Shown: one piece after another, positions 1 through 6,877 of the stretch
Numbering within the stretch: position 1 is the first letter of the stretch
Layout: the number at the start of each line of letters is the position of its first letter
Assembly (NCBI RefSeq): GCF_050433395.1
Contig: NZ_JBNPXH010000012.1
Coordinates: 62,001-126,000, forward strand
Length of the DNA: 64,000 nt
DNA from: Mobilitalea torta
GTDB lineage: Bacteria > Bacillota > Clostridia > Lachnospirales > Lachnospiraceae
Direction: 5' to 3'
Notes under the pieces: model-generated
The model's database searches: none
Told to the model about the DNA's origin: nothing
Seen by the model: only the letters and a program-made list of their open reading frames with translations
Position numbers and translations under genes: made by a program

Positions 1-127
1 CGCTGGATTGAAATACATTTAATTACATTATTGAAAAAGGCTTTGGATTAATAATCCGAGGCCTTTTTCTTTGCCTGTAGCATTGGGCAATGGTGTTTTT
101 AATTCAAAAAAAATAATAAAATAAGCA

Positions 128-156
128 TTGACTTTGTACACCTTTGGGTGTATAAT
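128..156 (+). promoter_or_regulatory. Sigma-A-type promoter with internal palindromic operator
   Basis: TTGACT (128-133) and TATAAT (151-156) are separated by 17 bp. The spacer holds TACACC-TTTG-GGTGTA (137-152), a palindrome overlapping the -10 box. The XRE regulator encoded two genes downstream is the obvious candidate to bind it (inference), giving an autoregulated two-gene operon. Confidence 0.8.
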
Positions 157-199
157 AAATATATAAACAAGAGATCAACAAACTTAAGGAGGTAGCGAT

Positions 200-538
200 A
201 TGAAGAAGACGTTAAGGGTTAGCAAGTCAGTAGTCATGAAAAAAGCCTGGGAGCTTTTCAAGATGTCACAGAAATGGGTTGATAAATTATCTTTTTCCGA
301 ATGCCTTAAAAGAGCCTGGGCAACAGAAAAGAGAAATGCTGTTGAATATGTCGGACAGGTTGGTCTTTATATTAATGGGGCTTACTGCACTGCAATGATC
401 GCTACTGGATACGTCGAAGGAAATACGTTTAAAGCAAGGGAAATACTAAAAAAGTTCGGTCTTGGCTGGAATGGTTATGAAAAAGTATGGGAAGGTACTC
501 AAAAGCAGATGCAGGAGCTTTGCAGAGCATATGCATAA
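200..538 (+). CDS. Small uncharacterised protein (112 aa) of mobile-element type
   Basis: Starts at ATG 200 after an AAGGAGG site. The lysine-rich N-terminus contains a KKAWELFK segment followed by FSECLKRAW. This resembles short proteins common in clostridial and streptococcal mobile elements, although I cannot name the family. The C-terminus (FGLGWNGYEKVWEG) looks like a small beta-hairpin with aromatic residues. There is no signal peptide or membrane segment. It is the first gene of the cassette, 25 bp before the XRE gene and under the promoter at 128-156. Function unknown; a partner of the regulator is possible. Confidence 0.6.
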   Translation: MKKTLRVSKSVVMKKAWELFKMSQKWVDKLSFSECLKRAWATEKRNAVEYVGQVGLYINGAYCTAMIATGYVEGNTFKAREILKKFGLGWNGYEKVWEGTQKQMQELCRAYA

Positions 539-563
539 TAAAAACACAGAAAAGGAGAATATC

Positions 564-986
564 ATGTTAGCAGAAGCCAGAAAAAGAATGGGGCTATCCC
601 AGTCTCAATTAGCAAAACTCAGCGGTATATCTGTAAGGATGATACAGCACTATGAACAGGGGGTGAAGGATATAAATATGGCAAGTGCCCAGACTGTGTA
701 TAAACTTGCCGAAGCACTGGGTTGTGATACCTCGGAATTATTGACTATATTTAGTGATGCCGAATCCCTCGAAGCCCTATCAGATGATGTTAAAAAGGCA
801 ATTATAAAGAGAGAGGCGGCTGAGCGGTACAGTGGATTTAAAGCCTATCCAGGAACTTGTAAAGCTATTTTTAACTTTATTCCGGATGATATGTTTCACC
901 GTCTTCCAGCAAAGGAGCTGGGGGAGATTGCAAAAGTAATTAATACCGCATATCAAGCCGGAAAAAGAGAAAAAGCCTCAGATTAA
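564..986 (+). CDS. XRE-family transcriptional regulator (140 aa)
   Basis: ATG 564 is chosen because AAAGGAG lies just upstream and translation then begins at the HTH. A start at 462 would overlap the previous gene. Residues 1-55 form a classic HTH_3 domain (MGLSQSQLAKLSG, then MIQHYEQG as recognition helix and turn). Residues 60-140 are a helical C-terminal region of unknown role. The gene ends inside the hairpin made by the right repeat arm, which may double as its terminator. It probably represses its own promoter at 128-156 (inference). Confidence 0.8.
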   Translation: MLAEARKRMGLSQSQLAKLSGISVRMIQHYEQGVKDINMASAQTVYKLAEALGCDTSELLTIFSDAESLEALSDDVKKAIIKREAAERYSGFKAYPGTCKAIFNFIPDDMFHRLPAKELGEIAKVINTAYQAGKREKASD

Positions 987-1035
987 TAATCCAAAGCCTT
1001 TTTCAATAATGTAATTAAATGTATTTCAATCCAGC

Positions 1036-1079
1036 GCCCCAGCCGTGGGGCTACGAAACAACAACGATGCTTTGTTGTT
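1036..1079 (+). promoter_or_regulatory. Two consecutive stem-loops upstream of a small gene
   Basis: GCCCCA-GCCG-TGGGGC (1036-1051) is followed by AACAACAA, a 7-nt loop, and TTGTTGTT (1057-1079). They sit immediately outside the right inverted repeat and upstream of the small gene at 1150. There is no U-tract after the second stem. They could be a structured leader or part of the cassette's end; function is not known. Confidence 0.5.
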
Positions 1080-1149
1080 CGACATAATTATTATAAGGTA
1101 ATTATTGCAAATTGTCAATTTATTAAATAAAAAAACGGAGGTATTTATT

Positions 1150-1374
1150 ATGAAGTTGGTAGAGAAAAACGAGGGAACAAGAAAAGAATTAGTGAATGGT
1201 ACTTTAGAGGAGTTGGTAACATGGTTAGTTAATAATCCAGATGAATACAATTGGCAGCTTGACGAAGATCCGAATGCCGTAATGCCTGATCTGTCTAATA
1301 TTGAAACCGTTAATGATTTGCAGATTGAACTTGATAAGGTTGATTTATCCTGGTGGACTTTAGTAATCGAATAA
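1150..1374 (+). CDS. Small acidic hypothetical protein (74 aa)
   Basis: ATG 1150 follows GGAGG with good spacing, so I prefer it to an upstream in-frame start at 1105. The product is acidic and tryptophan-containing (VTWLVNNPDEYNWQL; ending DLSWWTLVIE), with no recognised family, signal peptide or membrane segment. Its stop codon lies directly against the hammerhead-like RNA at 1376, so the two are probably co-transcribed. It lies on the strand opposite to the prophage structural genes. Confidence 0.5.
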   Translation: MKLVEKNEGTRKELVNGTLEELVTWLVNNPDEYNWQLDEDPNAVMPDLSNIETVNDLQIELDKVDLSWWTLVIE

Positions 1375-1375
1375 C

Positions 1376-1443
1376 CCCGTCTGATGATGGCCTTCCGGGT
1401 ACAGGCCGAAACTCTCCCCAGCGTTAACCGGGGAGGTCACGGG
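1376..1443 (+). ncRNA. Hammerhead-ribozyme-like RNA (stem I open, type I)
   Basis: All core elements occur in order. Stem I is CCCGT (1376-1380) with ACGGG (1439-1443). The core CTGATGA is at 1381-1387. Stem II is GGCCT (1389-1393) with AGGCC (1403-1407). GAAA is at 1408-1411. Stem III runs 1411-1419 with 1430-1437 and has one bulged T. GTC ends at 1438, predicting cleavage after C1438. The deviation is one extra T (1388) between the conserved A9 and stem II. ACGGG can also pair with CCCGT at 1446-1450, a competing fold. The RNA begins right after the stop codon of the small gene. Confidence 0.75.
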
Positions 1444-1511
1444 AACCCGTCGGCATAGTGGATAATCGCCGCCGCTTTTATTATAGATTGTACATTGATA
1501 AATATATAAGT

Positions 1512-2159
1512 TTATCCGGCAATACGCCGGGTATTTGTCTGCTCAATAAAGGATTTAACTTGATCGTATCCCCATCCGCAGTCTACAAGGCCACCAACCA
1601 TACTCTCCATAGATTGGATAGCCCTGAGTTCAGTTTCCGATAAGCAGTCCCTGATGTTGTCTCTTTTTGATATTCCGTACTTATCTCTCAACTGATTGGC
1701 ATTCATTCCAAATAACACCTTGTAGATGCAGTTTGTGTAAGTAGAATAGGCATGGCCATGCATTCTATCATTTTCGGTAGATTGCTGTAATGCTTTTGTG
1801 AGCGATTGTCTTACTGCAATGCCTTTCTCACGTTCTATAAGTTTGCCAGTGAGTAGCTTTTCCATGGCGTTAAATTGCTTGATATAGCCTTCCTTGAATT
1901 TCATTGCCTTCGTGCCGGTGTACCCCATGGCAAGCAACGTAAAACCATCTTTTGTCATATGGTACATTGGTTGTTTTTTGTTCTGAGAGTTAATATAGTA
2001 GGACTCTCCATAATTGGCGAGTCTAAATTCATTACTACATTCGAGTTCCCTTATGTCTCTCAAAACCTTGTCATGGCTTTTTTCAAAAGTTTCTGCTACA
2101 TCCAAACTACTGACTACGGTTACCTCTTCTTTATTAATTCTTGCGATTTCAACTAACAT
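1512..2159 (-). CDS. Rha-family phage regulatory protein (215 aa)
   Basis: The N-terminal ~100 residues match the Rha family: VVSSLDVAETFEKSHDKVLRD, a predicted winged-helix region, then the hallmark MTKDGFTLLAMGYTGTKAM. The rest is helical and may act like the C-terminal domains of antirepressors. Rha proteins occur in lambdoid and Firmicute prophages and influence lysogeny or lysis regulation. It lies leftmost of the minus-strand genes with its own promoter (2197-2225), so it could be expressed apart from the late operon. Confidence 0.85.
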   Translation of the reverse strand: MLVEIARINKEEVTVVSSLDVAETFEKSHDKVLRDIRELECSNEFRLANYGESYYINSQNKKQPMYHMTKDGFTLLAMGYTGTKAMKFKEGYIKQFNAMEKLLTGKLIEREKGIAVRQSLTKALQQSTENDRMHGHAYSTYTNCIYKVLFGMNANQLRDKYGISKRDNIRDCLSETELRAIQSMESMVGGLVDCGWGYDQVKSFIEQTNTRRIAG

Positions 2160-2196
2160 ATTAACATTCCTTTCTGATGTTTTATTTTTTTATATC

Positions 2197-2225
2197 ATAT
2201 AATACATGAATTAGGAGAATATCAA
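2197..2225 (-). promoter_or_regulatory. Promoter for the Rha gene
   Basis: On the minus strand, TTGATA (2225-2220) and TTATAT (2202-2197) are 17 bp apart with an extended TGTA before the -10. The start codon of the Rha gene lies about 35 bp downstream. Consensus match is moderate. Confidence 0.5.
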
Positions 2226-2253
2226 TCGACCGTCACTTGTCCTTGTAGTGCGC

Positions 2254-3185
2254 CTACTTTGTCCGGCCTGCAGCCAATACCTCCCGGGTAGCCGTACCTA
2301 TCTTAGTGCCGTCATCCTGCATGTGCTTTCCCCAGCCCAGCTGATCCCAGTAGACCAGTACCGCAATGCGTGTCTTTGCCCCGTATGAGCCGTCTATCGT
2401 TAGTTTTGGCATCCATGCAGGCAAGACAGTATTAAGCCTCTCCTGGGCCCATTTAATGTCTTCCTTAGATGATTGAGGAGTAATGGTTTTTGTAGGCACA
2501 TAAGGCGCACTGCTTTCTGAAATATACTTTACTCCGGTATACTCGCAAACCCCCCGGGCGATCTCCTGGGCGCTCTCCTTCCAATAAGCTTCATTTGCCA
2601 TCATGGTGGTAGCTTCCTTCTCATTGGTCATGAAAGCCAGCTCTACAAGGATCGCCGCCTTGGTATCCATGGAATTGCAGTTGCACATTGCCCAGCCATA
2701 CTTTGTCACTCCCCGGTTGGTCTGCTTTGTGCCTCCGGCCAGGTGCTTCAGCACAACCTGGGCCAGCTTTTCGGATTGCCCCGCATACTTGTCATGGATA
2801 TAAATACCCACGCCCTGGGCGGTGTTAAAGCTGTTTCCGTCGCCGAAAGCATTAAAATGGACAGAAATACTATAATCGCAATTTGCCTTTGCTATGGCCC
2901 TCTGGCGATCTGCCAGGGCGGTGTCAGGATCATCGGCAGCATTACTGTCATTGAAGCCCGTCTGCATGGTGTCGAAGCCGCAGCGCTGCAGCTCCTTTAC
3001 CAGGAAGGAGGCCACCCCTACATTTGCATAGTGCTCCCGGTACTGTTCCCCTTTTTTGATATCATTGATACCGTCTTTATCGATATCGACCGCCGCCGGA
3101 AACGGAGGGGTCCTCTTGCCGGCTGTGTTAGTTCCATGACCTAACCTGCGTCTATAGCAATTTTATATTTTACTGCGTTAGACAT
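2254..3185 (-). pseudogene. N-acetylmuramoyl-L-alanine amidase (endolysin), frameshifted near its N-terminus
   Basis: From ATG 3185 (RBS GGAAGG) the reading frame gives MSNAVKYKIAIDAG and then hits TAG. Removing five bases (TAGGT, near 3143) restores ...DAGHGTNTAGKR and the open frame down to 2254. The product is an Amidase_3 zinc hydrolase that cleaves the sugar-peptide amide bond of peptidoglycan. Other family motifs are intact (SVHFNA; ILVELAFMTNEKE with the catalytic Glu), and a C-terminal region with peptidoglycan-binding-like repeats follows from about DIKWAQERLN. The lesion precedes the first zinc His. A GTG at 3015 could give a fragment lacking that His. The lesion could be true decay or a sequencing error. 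Confidence 0.8.
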
Positions 3186-3214
3186 GGGCATCACCTTCCT
3201 TTCATAAATAAAAA

Positions 3215-3661
3215 TCAAGCCATACGAATAAAGCGTCCTGTCACGGGGTCTCTGGCCTGTATATATTCACCGTAATGCAATTTCGTATGGCACGTTTTAC
3301 ATAATACTTCCAAATTTTCAATTTCATTGTTATGATGATCTCTGTCCTTGTGATGTACTTCTAATTTTTCTTTTGATCCGCAGCGGTTACACTTCTTTCC
3401 ATGGGCCCTAAACGCTTTTAATCTGTATGATGCAACTCTTTGTCCTTTATATCCATTGCTGCAATATTTAATAAGCCAAGGAACCTCTGCGTGATTTTTA
3501 CTTATTTTTTCTTTAACTCCCGGCTTATTCACTGGATTATCATGGATATTGCGATATGTCGTTCCACATGATACGGAACAAAACTTTCCGCCACCCCTGT
3601 TGATTTGGCATTGATGGGTCTTGAAGTCCTTTCCGCATTGTAAGCATTTTCTTTCAATCAA
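3215..3661 (-). CDS. HNH endonuclease with N-terminal zinc ribbon, homing-type
   Basis: TTG 3661 is the likely start because AAAGGAG lies 9 nt upstream; a longer frame begins at 3724. Residues 1-40 hold a Cys4 ribbon (CLQCGKDF...CSVSC). A basic middle region is followed by an HNH domain: CNRCGSKEKLEVHHKDRDHHNNEIENL, then CKTCH. It lies alone between holin and amidase, preceded by a terminator hairpin, a place where free-standing homing endonucleases invade phage lysis cassettes. The frameshift in the adjacent amidase is about 70 bp away. There is no intron signature that I could support. Confidence 0.8.
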   Translation of the reverse strand: MIERKCLQCGKDFKTHQCQINRGGGKFCSVSCGTTYRNIHDNPVNKPGVKEKISKNHAEVPWLIKYCSNGYKGQRVASYRLKAFRAHGKKCNRCGSKEKLEVHHKDRDHHNNEIENLEVLCKTCHTKLHYGEYIQARDPVTGRFIRMA

Positions 3662-3680
3662 TAATCTCAACTCCTTTACA

Positions 3681-3710
3681 AAACAAAAGCCTGTGATATT
3701 TATCACGGGC
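3681..3710 (-). terminator. Rho-independent terminator between holin and HNH gene
   Basis: Minus-strand stem GCCCGTGAT / ATCACAGGC with a 4-nt loop (one imperfect pair), followed by TTTTGTTTTG. It lies in the 5' part of the longer HNH frame, supporting the internal TTG start for that gene. Confidence 0.65.
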
Positions 3711-3727
3711 CAGCATCTACGCATATC

Positions 3728-4156
3728 TTAATTGCCATCTATGTCATCCTCCGATTTCTTCTTTAATAGCTCAATTGCATTTTTAATCACCGCAGGAACC
3801 GGCAAGCCCATCAACCCTGCATTTTCAAAGATCGATATTGACTCATTTGCAAGGTAGGCAATAATCACTGCATTCCGGATTATATTTGTGCCGGTGACAC
3901 CCTCCAGCTGGGCCGCAACCAGGATGATCAGCAGGGTCATGCCCTTGCGGCACAGTCCCTTCCACCCGGCTCTGCTTTCCAGGGCTCCGTGATCTGTCTT
4001 TGGTGATCTTTTAAATACTCCCGCTACGATAAGCCCGGATATGTAGTCTGCCGCCATGAAAAGTATTAATACCTGCAATGCCGTGTCCCACCCTCCGAGT
4101 AAATTTGCAATGAAGCTTCCAGCGATACCAATCGCCGCTAATACTGTTTGTTTCAT
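3728..4156 (-). CDS. Phage holin (142 aa)
   Basis: ATG 4156 follows AAAGGATGG. The protein has at least two to three hydrophobic segments (TVLAAIGIAGSFIANLLGG, TALQVLILFMAADYISGLIVAG, and one near LLIILVAAQLEG) and a charged C-terminal tail (KKKSEDDIDGN). The ADYISGLI motif is typical of the TcdE/phage phi holin family (Holin_4). Holins form membrane lesions that release endolysin. It is upstream of the endolysin with the HNH gene between them. Confidence 0.9.
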   Translation of the reverse strand: MKQTVLAAIGIAGSFIANLLGGWDTALQVLILFMAADYISGLIVAGVFKRSPKTDHGALESRAGWKGLCRKGMTLLIILVAAQLEGVTGTNIIRNAVIIAYLANESISIFENAGLMGLPVPAVIKNAIELLKKKSEDDIDGN

Positions 4157-4175
4157 AAAACCATCCTTTCGCATA

Positions 4176-4201
4176 ATTAAAAGGGAGGTGTTACCCTCCC
4201 T
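4176..4201 (-). terminator. Terminator hairpin before the holin gene
   Basis: Minus-strand AGGGAGG-gtaaca-CCTCCCT followed by TTTTAATT. It may partly insulate lysis genes from the tail operon. Confidence 0.7.
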
Positions 4202-4221
4202 GAGTGTTACGGTTCCTGCGG

Positions 4222-4434
4222 TTATTCCGCAATGATACAATCGCCGTATGTTTCGCCGGTGGTCTGGTTCACAGTCGTGGTTAAAATCAAATCCACCTCC
4301 GCCTGCCATTTGCCATAAAGCATTTTTGCGGCCCGCCTCACAAAATAGGCCCGGTACATATCCTTCCCTGCCTCTAATCCTCCGTTATCCTTTGCCAGCA
4401 TGATTTGATTTGCAATAAAAGTTTGCATCTGCAT
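4222..4434 (-). CDS. Small tail-region protein (70 aa), unknown
   Basis: ATG 4434 is preceded by GGAAAGGTG; a longer frame from 4545 is not needed. The protein has an amphipathic N-terminus (FIANQIMLAKDNGGLEAGKDMYRAYF) and WQAEVDLILTT. It occupies the slot that XkdX-like small proteins take in Firmicute phages, just before the holin, but I do not see the XkdX motif. Role unknown. Confidence 0.65.
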   Translation of the reverse strand: MQMQTFIANQIMLAKDNGGLEAGKDMYRAYFVRRAAKMLYGKWQAEVDLILTTTVNQTTGETYGDCIIAE

Positions 4435-4453
4435 CACCTTTCCTTTCTCCTTT

Positions 4454-5005
4454 CTATTCTTCGGGTATCTCTTCCGGATCTTCTTCCGGTTCATCTCCGG
4501 TATCGTTCCCGGATTCATCCACTGGCTCTTCCGCTGGCATAACAAGTTCTATGATTTGAGGTATAACCTCTGTCAGCATGGTATTAAGCACCGTATTAGT
4601 TGTCTGTAAATCGGTCTGCGCAGCTTGTAATTCGCCCTTGACAGAATCCAATTCGCCCCGGGCAATAATTAATTCCTCTTGCGTAAACTGCAGTGCCTCT
4701 TTAGCATTTTTCAGCTCTGCCGATACTTTATCGGTGGACAGCGTTACAATATACTTACCTTCGCTGTCCTGCGTTATGGACTGATATGCTGCACAATCCG
4801 TTATGGTTTCCCGGATAGTCCCGTCCGCTAACAGGTAATCCAATCTCTCTATTGCAGTGGCATCCTTAAAGGCTGTTTGCACTTCTCCGATGCCCAGGGG
4901 GGACGAAAAACGGAATTGTATTTCATGGCGGTTGTCATCTTTCATCATTCCGTATCCGACCAGATCAAATTCCTGTCCGGTACATAATCTAATTTTGTTT
5001 GGCAT
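4454..5005 (-). CDS. Tail/baseplate-associated protein with coiled coil (183 aa)
   Basis: ATG 5005 follows AAGGAGG. The N-terminal ~85 residues are a beta-rich domain (MPNKIRLCTGQEFDLVGYG). Residues ~90-140 form a heptad-like coiled coil (ELKNAKEALQFTQEELIIARGE and on). The C-terminal ~30 residues are almost only Asp, Glu and Pro. It lies between tail fibre and holin, so a fibre accessory or trimerisation role is plausible. No family assigned with confidence. Confidence 0.7.
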   Translation of the reverse strand: MPNKIRLCTGQEFDLVGYGMMKDDNRHEIQFRFSSPLGIGEVQTAFKDATAIERLDYLLADGTIRETITDCAAYQSITQDSEGKYIVTLSTDKVSAELKNAKEALQFTQEELIIARGELDSVKGELQAAQTDLQTTNTVLNTMLTEVIPQIIELVMPAEEPVDESGNDTGDEPEEDPEEIPEE

Positions 5006-5045
5006 GGATTTCCTCCTTTCTTCGCATAAAAATAAGCCCTGCATG

Positions 5046-5381
5046 AGGACTTCAATTAATAGCTATTTTCGAATATTTGTTCCGAACTTTAGTTCGCTAA
5101 ATGAAAATTTGATCAAACTTAAGATAAATGTGATCCGGATAGAAAGCCAAACTGAGCTCGATGCCGCAATAAATAACATTGCCGGAACAGTAGGTACATG
5201 GTATCGCATGGTGATAGGTATGGTTGTCTCGACAAGTCTTGGTGTGGGCACATGGTACCTGGAGGGATTTATTGCATCACCTTTATACGAGTGGCAATGT
5301 GTAACTAAATATGGCAATCCAATAGAGGTACTCTATAGGTCAAAAAATAACGGTGTATGGACAAACTGGGGCATTAAATAG
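5046..5381 (+). pseudogene. Promoterless alternative tail-fibre C-terminus (pyocin-knob-like), inverted
   Basis: The plus strand reads open to TAG 5381 and ends in a pattern typical of pyocin-knob/fibre tips: GTWYLEGFIASPLYEWQ, then VLYRSKNNGVWTNWG. It has no ribosome site or start of its own; upstream the frame runs antisense through the 4454-5005 gene. It converges on the tail fibre gene, whose stop is 5386, leaving 4 bp between stops. That is the layout of invertible host-range cassettes. A short imperfect inverted match (AAATAGCTA near 5060 and 5377) flanks it. I found no invertase gene. Confidence 0.6.
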
Positions 5382-5385
5382 CTAA

Positions 5386-5928
5386 TTATATCAATGGATA
5401 TTCTATCGCAAAATTAACATACTTTACTGATCCAGCACCGGCTCCAAATACTATTTCGATAACGCCATTTGAGCCAATAAAAAGTGCACCAGTATAATAT
5501 GTTGCCACTTCCCACCCTCCAGTATTGCGCCCTGTTGGTGTCCCCCTTACTGTTATGAGTGGTCTATAATCTGCGGGTGTTCTTGGTAATGTTGCAGCTG
5601 TAACCCTGCTGCCAAGAGTACCAACTACAGTAAGGTCCGCTGTTAAAGTTACTTTATTTCCAGCTATGCCCAGTATAAGGCTGCCTGTAAACAAAGACGT
5701 ATCTAATGATGATGATAGGTTTATTGTCTTAGACGCTAAATTATCATTTTGTTCATTAATCGCCGCCACTAAATCGGCTTTTGCTGTGGTCTTTAAAAGC
5801 GCCAGATCTCCGATTGCATCATCACAATCTTTGATGCCTTTGTCCATCTGATTAAGATTAGGCTCGTTTACAGGTGTTGACGTTGATGGACTGTTTTTCC
5901 AGTTAATCCTTGCGTATCTCTTCGCCAT
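5386..5928 (-). CDS. Phage tail fibre protein (180 aa)
   Basis: The N-terminal ~65 residues look like a conserved baseplate-attachment segment (NEPNLNQMDKGIKDCDDAIGDL, then LVAAINEQND). The C-terminal part is beta-rich with repeats of small residues, ending VKYVNFAIEYPLI, consistent with a receptor-binding tip. Its start overlaps the 3' end of the preceding gene by 26 bp. It converges with the plus-strand alternative tip at 5046-5381. Confidence 0.7.
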   Translation of the reverse strand: MAKRYARINWKNSPSTSTPVNEPNLNQMDKGIKDCDDAIGDLALLKTTAKADLVAAINEQNDNLASKTINLSSSLDTSLFTGSLILGIAGNKVTLTADLTVVGTLGSRVTAATLPRTPADYRPLITVRGTPTGRNTGGWEVATYYTGALFIGSNGVIEIVFGAGAGSVKYVNFAIEYPLI

Positions 5929-6160
5929 GCTTCTTCACCTCTTCCTCAAAAGCTTCCTGCTGCTGTGCTACTGCTGCAGCCTCTTTGGATCGCATCAAAT
6001 TTACATAATCAGCAAAGATGTACTTCAGCACCCCTGCCGGAAGATTGGCCTTGTTGATTGCTTCGACGATATCATTGTTTAATTCTGCGATTCTCAAGTC
6101 CATTCCTTTGACAATCTCTTCCACTGGTTCGGGTTTTACTATTGATCTATTTTGGTTCAC
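5903..6160 (-). CDS. Small tail-region protein (85 aa)
   Basis: GTG 6160 is preceded by AAGGAG at good distance; an upstream frame to 6256 would overlap the moron promoter. The protein is helical, with a long Lys/Glu/Gln-rich C-terminus (SKEAAAVAQQQEAFEEEVKKH). No family recognised. It overlaps the fibre gene by 26 bp, suggesting translational coupling. Confidence 0.65.
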   Translation of the reverse strand: MNQNRSIVKPEPVEEIVKGMDLRIAELNNDIVEAINKANLPAGVLKYIFADYVNLMRSKEAAAVAQQQEAFEEEVKKHGEEIRKD

Positions 6161-6174
6161 GGGATCACTCCTTT

Positions 6175-6228
6175 TATGGTATATTTTGTTATATTGTGGT
6201 ATAATCTCCTTACAGCTTGTCAGAGCTG
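6175..6228 (+). promoter_or_regulatory. Moron promoter copy 1 with 5' stem-loop
   Basis: The 38 bp at 6175-6212 are identical to 38889-38926. They include an extended -10 (TGG then TATAAT, 6200-6205). CAGCT-TGTCAG-AGCTG (6213-6228) follows, so the transcript should begin with or near a stem-loop. It drives a lone plus-strand gene inside the minus-strand tail operon. Confidence 0.8.
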
Positions 6229-6256
6229 AAATATTGAAGAGAGGAGGCGTTGCCAT

Positions 6257-6652
6257 ATGAAACTAAATCCGGACTGCATAAGGGATATATTGCTAACCGT
6301 TGAAGAAATTGCTACATACAGCAATATATTTGAATATGATCCCGAATCAAGCGACCTTAAAAGGCTAAAATCATATTCCGAAGAAGAAGTCATGTATCAT
6401 TTACGCCAGTGTAAAGAAAATAACTTCTTCATCAAGTGTACATTTAATATCATTGGAGGGTGTACAATAATTGACCTCTCCCCTAAAGCACATCAGTTTT
6501 TAGCTGACATTCGTTCTGATAATATATGGAGCAAAACAAAGGAAACAGCTAAATCTGTGGGCTCATTTTCACTTGACATTTTAGCGAAAATTGCTTCAGC
6601 AGTTGCCACTTCACTAATTAACTCGGCATTGGCGGGAAATCCACCAACATAG
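6257..6652 (+). CDS. DUF2513-like protein, moron gene (131 aa)
   Basis: ATG 6257 follows GAGGAGG. The start (MKLNPDCIRDILLTVEE) and the HLRQCKENNFF and GCTIIDLSPKAHQFLADIR segments match the DUF2513 family, which is frequent in phages and looks like a winged-helix fold. The C-terminal region (WSKTKETAKSVGSFSLDILAKIASAV) is Ala/Ser-rich. It is transcribed against the tail operon from its own promoter, as expected for a gene expressed in the lysogen. The 3' end overlaps the converging gene at 6618 by 35 bp. Confidence 0.75.
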   Translation: MKLNPDCIRDILLTVEEIATYSNIFEYDPESSDLKRLKSYSEEEVMYHLRQCKENNFFIKCTFNIIGGCTIIDLSPKAHQFLADIRSDNIWSKTKETAKSVGSFSLDILAKIASAVATSLINSALAGNPPT

Positions 6653-6803
6653 TAACAACGAGCTCTGTTTTACCTTTGGCAGAGCTCGATATTTTATAAT
6701 CCAGAACGTTTTTTAACTCAAAATCATCAAGCGATAATTTAATCTTGCCATCTTTATTTCCAACAAATAGATTACTACTCATTTTTGATGCTTTATTATT
6801 CAT
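6618..6803 (-). CDS. Small tail-region protein (61 aa)
   Basis: ATG 6803 follows GGAGGAAGATC. The sequence (SSNLFVGNKDGKIKLSLDDFELKNV, then KGKTELVVTMLVD) looks like a single small beta domain. It is of unknown function, though similar small proteins lie near tail fibres in related prophages. It overlaps the DUF2513 gene tail to tail. Confidence 0.55.
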   Translation of the reverse strand: MNNKASKMSSNLFVGNKDGKIKLSLDDFELKNVLDYKISSSAKGKTELVVTMLVDFPPMPS

Positions 6804-6877
6804 GATCTTCCTCCTTTCTGCGCATAAAAAGAGCAGATACCTTTCGGCTCTGCCCTTAGTCTATATTGATTTATAAG

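Larger units (their letters stand above)
1..1036. repeat. 50-bp perfect inverted repeats bounding a ~1 kb two-gene cassette
   Basis: Bases 1-50 are the exact reverse complement of 987-1036. The pair encloses a promoter, a small protein gene and an XRE regulator. The inner part of each arm forms half of a GGC-rich terminator hairpin (about 36-70 and 967-1003), but the identity runs about 35 bp outside the hairpin, so terminator similarity alone does not explain it. The left arm starts exactly at the window edge and may extend further. No transposase lies inside. It could be a non-autonomous mobile cassette, an invertible segment or the remnant of a transposon. Confidence 0.85.

Noticed and set aside
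1036..1079. A second hammerhead before the 74-aa gene
   Set aside because: GAAAC and stems are present but there is no CTGATGA core or NUH at the right place.
1..1500. Left attachment site matching the tRNA-Thr 3' end
   Set aside because: No stretch similar to the tRNA 3' end was seen, so the left prophage boundary is assumed to lie outside the window.
5063..5317. 84-aa minus-strand frame
   Set aside because: It is antisense to the fibre-tip-like plus-strand frame and shows no ribosome site or family; the plus-strand reading is the meaningful one.
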